A DNA stretch of 5,032 nucleotides, from positions 1 to 5,032 of the forward strand of contig DHMA01000090.1 of assembly GCA_002405555.1 (NCBI GenBank), written 5' to 3'. Below the pieces are notes generated by a model. The model saw only the letters and a list, made by a program, of their open reading frames with translations. It was not told the DNA's origin and did no database searches. The translations under genes were made by a program, and so were the position numbers. This DNA comes from Opitutia bacterium UBA4654 (lineage in GTDB: Bacteria > Verrucomicrobiota > Verrucomicrobiia > Opitutales > Intestinicryptomonadaceae). Shown here one piece after another: positions 1 through 5,032 of the stretch; position 1 is the first letter of the stretch, and every line of letters begins with the position of its first letter.

Positions 1-84
1 CTATTTTTCGGGCACACATCAATCCACTGCAACATGCATTTTGCAGTTTGCAGTGAATTTATAACAATATGGCAATCAGAATGT
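1..84. other. Non-coding sequence downstream of the operon, cut by the window edge
   Basis: No supported gene. It holds the left half of the repeat cluster. On the minus strand a frame opens at the ATG at 32-34 and remains open to the window edge, but it lacks a convincing ribosome site, so the start of a further gene is only a possibility. Confidence 0.4.
40..53. repeat. Tandem heptamer TTTGCAG x2
   Basis: TTTGCAG is repeated back to back at 40-46 and 47-53, and overlaps the octamer repeats. It adds to the iteron-like character of this non-coding end. The flanking TGCATTTTGCA at 35-45 is itself a small inverted repeat (TGCA arms at 35-38 and 42-45). Confidence 0.5.
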
Positions 85-98
85 TTATTCACTGCAAA
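47..98. repeat. Perfect 12-base inverted repeat around the AT-rich core
   Basis: TTTGCAGTGAAT (47-58) and ATTCACTGCAAA (87-98) are exact reverse complements separated by 28 bases. The right arm contains the stop codon of the primase-helicase gene. The interval (59-86) is mostly A and T. A U-run does not follow the stem in the transcript direction, so it does not look like an intrinsic terminator; a protein-binding site or origin element fits better. Confidence 0.6.
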
Positions 99-1977
99 AT
101 CCTCCGCTGCAGTCTTTCAGCTGCCTCCAAAGCGTGTATACCGTGCGCTCGGAGACGCCCAAAACCGAGGCTATTTTCAGCCTGTTTTTTTTGTCTACAA
201 CCGTTTCGTTTCGTGACTGCAATATCCGCCGCAAATCGGCTGCAGTGGCCTTGCAGTGTCGCTTCGCAAAGCGCGCGGAATCACGTTCCCGTATGCTTTC
301 CTCCGCGTCGATGTTCGTGTTTACCTCCCAAACGCCGTCGTTCCAGTAGACGACAACGGACCGCCTTTGCGGGAAATTCCTGAGGTGCATGTCGAGCGTG
401 TAGTTTTCGCCGTCGAGCGGGGTGAGCATGAGAAGCGCGTCGGGTTCGCGCGCCCACACGCCGCTGCCCGAAGCCCTGTCTATGCTGCCTTTCTCGGAGG
501 AATTTCCCTTGGCGAAGTGGTGCGCGAAGGCGACCGCCGCGTTTAAGTCCGACGCCAGTTTTTCGAATTCCCTCAACAGCTTCGCCACGTCGCGGGCCTT
601 GTTTTCGTCGAAATCGTCGGCGAGCTTGTAGACGGGGTCGAAGACAATCAGTCCTATGCCGTTTTCGCGGCAGAAGCTTTCTATGTGTTCCCTTATGGCG
701 TAAAACGGCGCGTCGTATCCGCGAAGTACGAGTTCGTAGAACGGCAGGTCGATGTCGGCCGCGCCGTATTTTGCGGCGATTATCCTGTTTCTTCTTTCGC
801 TGAAAATCCCGTAGAGGAATTCGAAGTCGACGTACAAAACGGGAGTCTGCACCGTTTCGATTCCCATCCAGTATTGCCCGCCGGCGACCGAAAGCCCGAG
901 TTCGAGCATCGTCCACGATTTGCGGGCTTTCGAGGGTGCCGAAAGAATCATCTTGCAGCCCCTGTGCAGAACGCCGCAAACAACCTCGTCGGGGATTTCG
1001 TTGCACTCGGGCTTGTCGAGGGTTTCGGCGTACTTCAAAATGGGCGGCAGTTTTACACGGTCTAAATTTCCGACCGTCAAAACGGCGTTTCGGGAAATCC
1101 GTCCCGATTTCGCGGATACGACCGGACCGTGCCTGCCGTATCCCGAACGGGAAAGTTCGGCGGCAGCCCTCCGGAAATCCCCTCCGCATTTCAGAACGGC
1201 GTAGACGTGCCACGGCTTGTAGGCGACGTTCGGCTCGAAATCCGTCGAACTCGAAAACACGAAAAACCTGTTCGGAATACGGTTCCACGTTGCGGAAATT
1301 CCCCGCGATTTGCCGGGCCTGCGCCAGTAGTTCCCGCCGACGTGCGTCCAGCCGCAGGAACGCAACAATTCGGGAACGTCGGCATTGGAGTCGTAGTCGT
1401 CGCCGGGGAGTTCGGAAGTTCCGTAAACCAGCTTTTCGCGACTGCGGGTGTCGAACGACCTCGCAACCGAAAACAGCTCGTCGCGCTCGTCTGGCGATAT
1501 TGTCGGAATGTTCCCGATGCTCCCCGATACGATCTCGTATCCATTCGACGGCGCGATCAAAAAATACCCGCCCGAGGCGCGCGTTTCTATGGCGACATTG
1601 CCGTTTTCGGCTACGGCGAGCTTGGCGTTCCTTTCGTCGGGGGCGCAGACGAAAACCAGATGGTAGCCGCCGCTCGGCGTGCGCTGGCACAACAAACCCT
1701 CCACGAGCGCGCCCATCGCGTTTTCGGCGCAACGCCTTTTGAACTTTCCGAATATTCCCGCCGAATATTTCTCGTCGAAATCGATGCACTGGACTTTCCC
1801 CGCGACTACGGCAATCGAGTTGTTCCCCGAAAACCACCCGCGTATTTCGCCGTCTTCGGGAAGGCGGTCGCGGTATTTGCCCCACTTTACGAGCGGCGTT
1901 TTGCCGCGCGTGACGGGAACGCACGCGGTTTCGTATCTGCTTTTGAAAAGAAGCGCGGTTCTCTCAGTTTCCGTCAT
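85..1977 (-). CDS. Prim-Pol primase/polymerase - RecA-fold helicase - HTH fusion replication protein
   Basis: A 630-residue multidomain initiator/replicase candidate, numbered from the ATG at 1975-1977. Residues ~10-180 form an archaeo-eukaryotic-type Prim-Pol domain: motif I C-I-D-F-D (D66, D68); motif II S-G-G-Y-H (H106); motif III I-E-T-R (E131) before G-G-Y-F-L-I-A-P-S. Residues ~208-281 match the linker module of phage primases, from G-W-T-H-V through R-P-G-K and S-A-T-W to G-D-F-R-R-A-A-A-E-L. Residues ~330-545 are a RecA/RepA-like ATPase: P-loop A-P-S-K-A-R-K-S (347-354); Walker B L-I-V-F-D-P (443-448); A-H-H-F-A-K-G-N (485-492); D-R-A-S-G-S-G (500-506). Residues 602-620 form a helix-turn-helix, I-A-S-V-L-G-V-S-E-R-T-V-Y-T-L-W-R-Q-L. 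The P-loop lacks both usual glycines. The ATG has an AAAGG ribosome site six bases upstream and overlaps the helicase gene by 14 bases. An in-frame TTG at 1993-1995 would add six residues and is also possible. The TAA stop is at 85-87. Confidence 0.85.
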   Translation of the reverse strand: MTETERTALLFKSRYETACVPVTRGKTPLVKWGKYRDRLPEDGEIRGWFSGNNSIAVVAGKVQCIDFDEKYSAGIFGKFKRRCAENAMGALVEGLLCQRTPSGGYHLVFVCAPDERNAKLAVAENGNVAIETRASGGYFLIAPSNGYEIVSGSIGNIPTISPDERDELFSVARSFDTRSREKLVYGTSELPGDDYDSNADVPELLRSCGWTHVGGNYWRRPGKSRGISATWNRIPNRFFVFSSSTDFEPNVAYKPWHVYAVLKCGGDFRRAAAELSRSGYGRHGPVVSAKSGRISRNAVLTVGNLDRVKLPPILKYAETLDKPECNEIPDEVVCGVLHRGCKMILSAPSKARKSWTMLELGLSVAGGQYWMGIETVQTPVLYVDFEFLYGIFSERRNRIIAAKYGAADIDLPFYELVLRGYDAPFYAIREHIESFCRENGIGLIVFDPVYKLADDFDENKARDVAKLLREFEKLASDLNAAVAFAHHFAKGNSSEKGSIDRASGSGVWAREPDALLMLTPLDGENYTLDMHLRNFPQRRSVVVYWNDGVWEVNTNIDAEESIRERDSARFAKRHCKATAADLRRILQSRNETVVDKKNRLKIASVLGVSERTVYTLWRQLKDCSGGFCSE

Positions 1978-3466
1978 GCCGCGCCTTTCCGTCAAGCCTT
2001 GCGGAAATCATCCTTTTGGCCTCGTCGAATGAAACGGTAGCTGCATTTTTGAAGCCGAGCCGCCTCAAAAGCCGCACCTGTCTGGGCGTGGCAAGCCCCA
2101 TTTCGCGGCGTTGGTAGAGCAGGTCGATGATTTTCGATGCTAGTCCCCTGCACATTTCGGGAATGTCGGTGTCGAAACCTCCGCCTGCGAGGACGGACTT
2201 CTGCCCGTCGGAAATCGGCTGCTTCTCCCAGCGGAATTCCGGTTCGTAGTCTACTATGTCGAACCTGTCGAGCGACAGGGCAAGCTCCATCGCGTCTATC
2301 GTTCGCGAACTCTTCGTCCTCGTTTCGATGAGCCGCTCCTGCATGCTTTTGGCGCGGTCGGACTTCGCGCGGTCGGCTTCTACCATCAAATCTCCGCCCT
2401 CGGTGTCGAGACGCGACTGCAAAAACACCGCCTCTTCTGGATCCCTCGCGACGAGTCTTGCGGGGCGGATGAGGTTCAGGTCGTCCGACAGAAACAGCGG
2501 ATCGAGCAGCAGTAGGTGGTCTTTGCCTTTGCAAATCCGCGTGCCGCGCCCGACCATCTGGCTGAAGAGAACCTGACTTTTGGTGGGGCGCAAAATGTAT
2601 ACGCAGTCCACCGAAGGCTCGTCCCATCCGGTGGTAAGAAGCGAGGCGTTGCATATTACGCGCCAGTCGGAACGGAGAGCCGCGCGGTCGTTCCCGTCTA
2701 CATGGACGGCGTTAAGCCCGATGTCGCGACAGAGTTTGCAGAAGAGTCTGCTCGTCTCCACAAGGGGCAAAAACACCACGGTTTTCCTGTCGGCGGCGTG
2801 TTCCTTCAAAAGCTCCGCGCACTTTGCCAAATGCGGCGACAGAGCCTTCGCCAAATCGCCTTCGTCGTAGTCGCCGTTGCGGGAGCGGACGGATTTCAAA
2901 TCGACGTCGACCGGAACGCTTTTTACGACGATGCGCGAAAGGTATCCCTGTGCTATGAGCTCGAAAAGCCCGATTTCGCAGGAGACCTTTTCGTAGAACG
3001 AGCCGAGCAGTTTTTTGTCGCTGCGGTAGGGCGTGGCCGTAATGCCGACGACTTTCGCGCGCGAAAAGTAGTTCAGAACCCTCAGAGCCCGCGAGCCCAG
3101 CGTGTTGCGGTGCGCCTCGTCCACGATTATAAGCGAGACGTCCTCCGGATAGTATTTGAAGAGCCTTCCAGACACGCTCTGCGTGGTGCCGACCACGATT
3201 TGCGAACTCCCGCACGCGTGCGATTCGCCCGTTTCGATGTCGGGGATTGTTCCCGTCCACGCCCCGATTTTCTCCGCCGCCTGATAGACGAGCTCCCTCG
3301 CGTCCGCAAGAAACAGCGCGGGACGGTTGTAGCGGCGGATGATTTCCGCCGCCGCGACCGTTTTGCCCGCTCCCGTCGCCATAACCCCGAGGAGCCTGTC
3401 GTGCTCCCCGAGGTCGTTTATGACGGCGTCGCAGAAGTCCCTCTGGTATGGCCGCAATTCGCCCAT
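1964..3466 (-). CDS. SF2 DEAD/DEAH-like DNA helicase with tandem C-terminal modules
   Basis: A 500-residue ATP-dependent helicase or translocase of superfamily 2, in the broad UvrB/ResIII-like phage group. Visible motifs: L-R-P-Y-Q-R-D (4-10); Walker A A-T-G-A-G-K-T (30-36); Walker B I-V-D-E-A-H (114-119); motif III T-A-T-P (143-146); V-V-F-L-P (230-234), starting the second RecA lobe; motif V L-T-T-G-W-D-E-P (277-284); motif VI Q-M-V-G-R-G-T-R (303-310) with its arginine finger. Both lobes look complete, so it should be active. After residue 360 comes a charged linker with a tandem D-R-A-K-S-D-R-A-K-S (365-374). Two related short modules follow, near 418-450 and 458-491, each with Q-x-x-x-L-x-x-x-G-F near its start. 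The ATG at 3464-3466 lies one base after the preceding TGA with no clear ribosome site, so translation is probably coupled. Likely roles are fork remodelling, origin opening or recombination. Confidence 0.88.
   Translation of the reverse strand: MGELRPYQRDFCDAVINDLGEHDRLLGVMATGAGKTVAAAEIIRRYNRPALFLADARELVYQAAEKIGAWTGTIPDIETGESHACGSSQIVVGTTQSVSGRLFKYYPEDVSLIIVDEAHRNTLGSRALRVLNYFSRAKVVGITATPYRSDKKLLGSFYEKVSCEIGLFELIAQGYLSRIVVKSVPVDVDLKSVRSRNGDYDEGDLAKALSPHLAKCAELLKEHAADRKTVVFLPLVETSRLFCKLCRDIGLNAVHVDGNDRAALRSDWRVICNASLLTTGWDEPSVDCVYILRPTKSQVLFSQMVGRGTRICKGKDHLLLLDPLFLSDDLNLIRPARLVARDPEEAVFLQSRLDTEGGDLMVEADRAKSDRAKSMQERLIETRTKSSRTIDAMELALSLDRFDIVDYEPEFRWEKQPISDGQKSVLAGGGFDTDIPEMCRGLASKIIDLLYQRREMGLATPRQVRLLRRLGFKNAATVSFDEAKRMISARLDGKARHDGN
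1984..1988 (-). promoter_or_regulatory. Ribosome binding site deciding the primase-helicase start
   Basis: The minus strand reads AAAGG-CGCGGC-ATG, a six-base spacing that favours the ATG at 1977 over the upstream TTG at 1995. The TTG has an AAAGGA about ten bases before it, so the choice is not absolute. Both sites lie inside the 3' end of the SF2 helicase gene. Confidence 0.5.
2349..2378 (-). repeat. In-gene 15-base tandem duplication (DRAKS x2)
   Basis: GCGCGGTCGG recurs at 2352-2361 and 2367-2376 with a period of 15 bases, so the SF2 helicase carries D-R-A-K-S twice in a row at residues 365-374. It keeps the frame and lies in the linker after the motor domains, where small expansions are tolerated. 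Confidence 0.5.
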
Positions 3467-3467
3467 G

Positions 3468-3884
3468 TCAGAAGGGATTTTTGCCGTTTTTTGCGGCGAG
3501 TGCGCCTTTTGCCATAGCCGAAAGCCTGCCGATTGCGTCCGCCGTCGCGGGCGAATCCTTCGGCGAAACGCGGTTTATGAAGCGCACTTCGAGGTATTTT
3601 CCGCCGTTCTCCGTTTCGGATTCGGCGACCGTTATGCGGCATTCCGCTCCGACGAGCTGCGCGCCCGCCGACGAAAAATCCCCGTCGAAGTCGAAGGCCT
3701 CGTTCAGGCTTTTAACGGAATACTCCAGAGCCTTTTCGGAAAGATACAGGCGTTTCGACGCGCATTCGCCGTCGTCGGTCGCAAACTCCATGTAAAGGTA
3801 GTATGCGCCGGTGGCCTCCGATTGGCGGATTTCGGCGAGTTCCACTTTCGCGTTGTATCTTCCGGGTATCGATATCTGTCTCAT
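3468..3884 (-). CDS. Small phage replication-cluster protein, possible ssDNA-binding protein
   Basis: A 138-residue protein not assigned to a named family with certainty. Its layout resembles phage proteins found between recombinase and helicase genes: an opening P-G-R-Y-N-A-K-V (7-14); a beta-rich stretch Y-Y-L-Y-M-E-F (28-34); L-Y-L-S-E-K-A-L-E-Y-S-V-K-S-L (46-60), matching the 'lsdkA...tlkaL' pattern I remember; and G-K-Y-L-E-V-R-F-I-N (95-104) as a final strand. This suggests a small beta-barrel, perhaps OB-like, and a role in coating single-stranded DNA. The tail is Ala/Lys-rich and ends in N-P-F. Bacterial SSB tails also end in Pro-Phe, but the acidic residues of a true SSB tip are absent. 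No signal peptide or membrane segment. The ATG at 3882-3884 lies ten bases after the exonuclease stop and has its own ribosome site. Function is inferred from family style and neighbours; a structural or accessory protein is possible. Confidence 0.6.
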   Translation of the reverse strand: MRQISIPGRYNAKVELAEIRQSEATGAYYLYMEFATDDGECASKRLYLSEKALEYSVKSLNEAFDFDGDFSSAGAQLVGAECRITVAESETENGGKYLEVRFINRVSPKDSPATADAIGRLSAMAKGALAAKNGKNPF

Positions 3885-3889
3885 GTTTT

Positions 3890-3894
3890 TCCTT
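3890..3894 (-). promoter_or_regulatory. Ribosome binding site of the small ssDNA-binding-like gene
   Basis: The minus strand reads TGA-AAGGA-AAAAC-ATG. The AAGGA directly follows the exonuclease stop codon (3895-3897) and sits five bases before the ATG at 3884, which fixes this start. Confidence 0.6.
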
Positions 3895-4545
3895 TCACTT
3901 TGTAAGTTGTATTGCCCTTGCGCAGCGCATCGTAAGCAGGACGTCGTTGCGCAGGTAGTCTATTGCTGAATTCCTGTCGGATTCGTAGAGTCCGGAAAAT
4001 TCCGCGCCGTCGCCCGTTTTTTCGCCGACTCCGAGGAATTTCGCCAAATCGCGCAGTTTTATCGAATCGCGCGTGCCGAACGACCAGAAATCCAGCATGT
4101 CGATGCAGTTTGCGTTCAGGCGGACGCGCCCGTACGAAACCTTGAAAAGGGATTTTGGAACGGAAACGCCGAGTTTCCACGAGCGGCGGACCAGAAACGG
4201 TATGTCGAACGAATTCGAATTGAAGCCGACGAGCTTTTGCAGGAATGCGCCGCGGTATGTGACCGCGTTCCAGAATGCCGTCAGTATCGACGCCTCCTCT
4301 CCCTCGAGAACCGTTATGTCGTTTTCGTCCGTGCAGTATCCGACGGCGAGAACTTTTCCCGTAGTCGCGGCAAGCGCCGCCTTTTTGAACCATTCCGACT
4401 CCTTTTTCGCGAGAGCTTCGGCGATTTTCGTTTCGTCCTTGTAGTTTTTCGGCTTTTCGAATTCGGGCAGGAACGTTTCGACTTCGGCGCGCGGAAGCGG
4501 TCCCGTCTCTATGTCGAAATACACGGGAGGTCTTTCGAAGTCCAT
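3895..4545 (-). CDS. DnaQ-fold 3'-5' exonuclease, DEDDy type (PolB-exonuclease-like)
   Basis: A 216-residue stand-alone exonuclease predicted to remove nucleotides from DNA 3' ends using two metal ions. All three motifs are visible. Exo I is Y-F-D-I-E-T (D11, E13). Exo II is V-G-F-N-S-N-S-F-D (N109 or N111, D114). Exo III is Y-L-R-N-D (Y197, D201), the YxxxD spacing that marks the DEDDy subgroup. C-I-D-M-L-D-F-W at 147-154 also fits the family of predicted 3'-5' exonucleases related to the exonuclease domain of family B polymerases. No polymerase domain is attached, and the length suits a single domain. The ATG at 4543-4545 follows the upstream TGA after one base, with a GGAGG-type ribosome site inside the upstream gene. 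A role in proofreading or end trimming with the Prim-Pol enzyme or the recombinase is inferred. RNA as substrate cannot be excluded. Confidence 0.85.
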   Translation of the reverse strand: MDFERPPVYFDIETGPLPRAEVETFLPEFEKPKNYKDETKIAEALAKKESEWFKKAALAATTGKVLAVGYCTDENDITVLEGEEASILTAFWNAVTYRGAFLQKLVGFNSNSFDIPFLVRRSWKLGVSVPKSLFKVSYGRVRLNANCIDMLDFWSFGTRDSIKLRDLAKFLGVGEKTGDGAEFSGLYESDRNSAIDYLRNDVLLTMRCARAIQLTK

Positions 4546-4546
4546 G

Positions 4547-5032
4547 TCAGTTGCCCCTCCCGATTTGCGCCGCGACCTCGAGTGCCCTCGACATGAATTC
4601 CTTCGGTTTGGCCTTTATCGAAGCTATCCGTTCGGAGGAAAGGTTTTTCCAGTTTTCCCCCGCGCCTATCCAGCCCCACGCGCGCAGCGCAATGTCGGCC
4701 TCTTCGGCGTGTTCGCCTATTATCGACTCCAAATCGGAGGGGTAGTCCATCGGGATTTCGTCGCCGGAGTTTTCGGCTATCGGCGAAGACTCCGTTTTGC
4801 CGAGCCTCCAAGCGTCTAGAAGTTCGCCGGTACGTTCCGTGATTTCCTCGATTTTGCCGTCGAACATGCGCGTTCTGTCCTTCGAGGCCACCGCCTTGTG
4901 GTTCATGTCCAAATCCAGCACGAGCGAGAATTCGAACTCGATGCCGTCCCTCATAATCGGGGCGAGTCCGACTTTGCGTATCGACTTTTTGCCCTTTTCG
5001 TCGGTGTCGATTGCGTAGTCCATCTTCGAGCG
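4547..5032 (-). CDS. Sak4-like phage AAA (AAA_24) recombination ATPase, C-terminal part (5' end outside window)
   Basis: Partial gene; its 5' end lies beyond the right edge. The frame stays open to the edge, with codons for R-S-K before the first visible ATG at 5021-5023. The text that follows matches the interior of phage nucleotide-binding proteins of the AAA_24/Sak4 type: K-V-G-L-A-P-I-M-R-D-G, then E-F-E-F-S-L-V-L-D-L-D-M-N-H, then S-K-D-R-T. The visible ATG is therefore probably internal. The Walker A region would lie upstream and cannot be checked. Counting from that Met, residues 59-73 (E-E-I-T-E-R-T-G-E-L-L-D-A-W) fit the usual end of the ATPase core. A further ~70 residues hold a helical W-G-W-I..W-K-N-L..F-M-S-R-A pattern (about 110-150) of a kind also seen in other phage replication proteins. 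Sak4-type proteins are RecA-like ATPases that support single-strand annealing recombination. It is the first gene of the visible operon, one base before the exonuclease. Family call fairly confident; function inferred. Confidence 0.75.
   Translation of the reverse strand, partial: RSKMDYAIDTDEKGKKSIRKVGLAPIMRDGIEFEFSLVLDLDMNHKAVASKDRTRMFDGKIEEITERTGELLDAWRLGKTESSPIAENSGDEIPMDYPSDLESIIGEHAEEADIALRAWGWIGAGENWKNLSSERIASIKAKPKEFMSRALEVAAQIGRGN
4554..4562 (-). promoter_or_regulatory. Ribosome binding site of the exonuclease gene
   Basis: The minus strand reads CGGGAGGGG here, inside the last codons of the Sak4-like gene. It lies about 8-10 bases before the ATG at 4545, a strong Shine-Dalgarno match that supports this start. 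Confidence 0.65.

Larger units (their letters stand above)
25..258. repeat. Cluster of CACTGCAA/TTGCAGTG repeats (candidate iterons / replication origin)
   Basis: The octamer CACTGCAA occurs at 25-32 and 90-97 on the plus strand, and as TTGCAGTG at 48-55 and 251-258. Near copies are at 41-48 (TTGCAGTT), 107-114 (CTGCAGTC), 215-222 (GACTGCAA) and 240-247 (CTGCAGTG). The core hexamer ACTGCA/TGCAGT appears eight times in bases 26-257. By eye I found only three more in the other ~4.8 kb (2416, 4104, 4332), none a full octamer. Bases 31-100 hold 21 G+C out of 70, far AT-richer than the genes. Repeats in both orientations, an AT-rich core and a position at the end of a replication gene suggest an origin or an initiator or regulator binding region. 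Part of the cluster is coding sequence. Function is inferred. Confidence 0.55.

Noticed and set aside
1..34. Start of a further minus-strand gene running off the left edge (ATG at 32-34)
   Set aside because: Only about eleven codons are visible and no convincing ribosome site precedes it. It cannot be told from chance.
41..70. Possible sigma70-type promoter on the plus strand (TTGCAG with an AT-rich block about 17 bases later)
   Set aside because: The -10 candidate (ACAATA) is poor, and the TTGCAG text is explained by the repeat cluster. No plus-strand gene follows.
185..192. T8 run as a plus-strand terminator tail
   Set aside because: No GC-rich hairpin precedes it on the plus strand. It encodes Lys-Lys-Asn of the primase-helicase on the minus strand.
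34..216. 60-codon plus-strand open frame across the repeat region
   Set aside because: No ribosome site or recognisable domain. It overlaps the antisense 3' end of the primase-helicase and the repeat cluster.
25..258. CRISPR array or phage attachment site as an explanation for the repeats
   Set aside because: The units are only eight bases, unevenly spaced and in both orientations, unlike a CRISPR array. No integrase gene is visible to support an att site.
281..1924. 547-codon minus-strand open frame overlapping the primase-helicase in another frame
   Set aside because: The translation is extremely Arg-rich, as expected for an out-of-frame reading of GC-rich codons. All domain motifs are in the other frame.
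1129..2040. Long plus-strand open frame (303 codons) opposite the primase-helicase
   Set aside because: No motif, low-complexity Arg-rich composition, antisense to a well-supported gene.
2516..3517. Long plus-strand open frame (333 codons) opposite the SF2 helicase
   Set aside because: The product is rich in Arg, Val and Phe with no recognisable domain, and it lies wholly antisense to a gene with all helicase motifs. Such frames arise from the codon bias of a GC-rich gene.

Overview
The window looks like part of the DNA replication and recombination block of a temperate phage, prophage or related mobile element. Its host appears to be a GC-rich bacterium. No host marker gene is present, so the host cannot be named. 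The style of the primase-helicase, with its glycine-less P-loop and extra phage-type modules, recalls sequences I associate with Planctomycetes-Verrucomicrobia-Lentisphaerae bacteria and their phages, but that is a weak lean from memory.

All five genes lie on the minus strand, so transcription runs from right to left, and they are packed with almost no space between them. In order of transcription they are: (1) the 3' part of a Sak4/AAA_24-like phage recombination ATPase, cut by the right edge of the window; (2) a stand-alone DnaQ-fold 3'-5' exonuclease of the DEDDy type, related to the proofreading domain of family B polymerases; (3) a small protein resembling phage replication-cluster proteins suspected of binding single-stranded DNA; (4) an SF2 DEAD/DEAH-like helicase with two C-terminal repeat modules; (5) a large fusion of a Prim-Pol primase/polymerase, a RecA-fold helicase and a C-terminal helix-turn-helix. 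The junctions are a 1-base gap, a 10-base gap, a 1-base gap and a 14-base overlap, which fits one co-transcribed, translationally coupled operon.

The genes make a coherent set. Prim-Pol with the RecA-fold helicase could start and drive replication. The exonuclease could proofread or trim ends. The SF2 helicase, the putative ssDNA-binding protein and the Sak4-like ATPase would serve remodelling and homologous recombination.

The most interesting structure is at the left end. Bases 25-258 cover the last codons of the primase-helicase and the non-coding sequence after it. They hold four copies of the octamer CACTGCAA/TTGCAGTG in both orientations, several near copies, a perfect 12-base inverted repeat and an AT-rich core. 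I read this as a candidate iteron-type replication origin, possibly recognised by the helix-turn-helix at the end of the adjacent primase-helicase, much as the phage P4 alpha protein recognises its own origin. This is inference from sequence alone.

No tRNA, rRNA, CRISPR array, insertion sequence, integrase, convincing promoter or terminator was seen.
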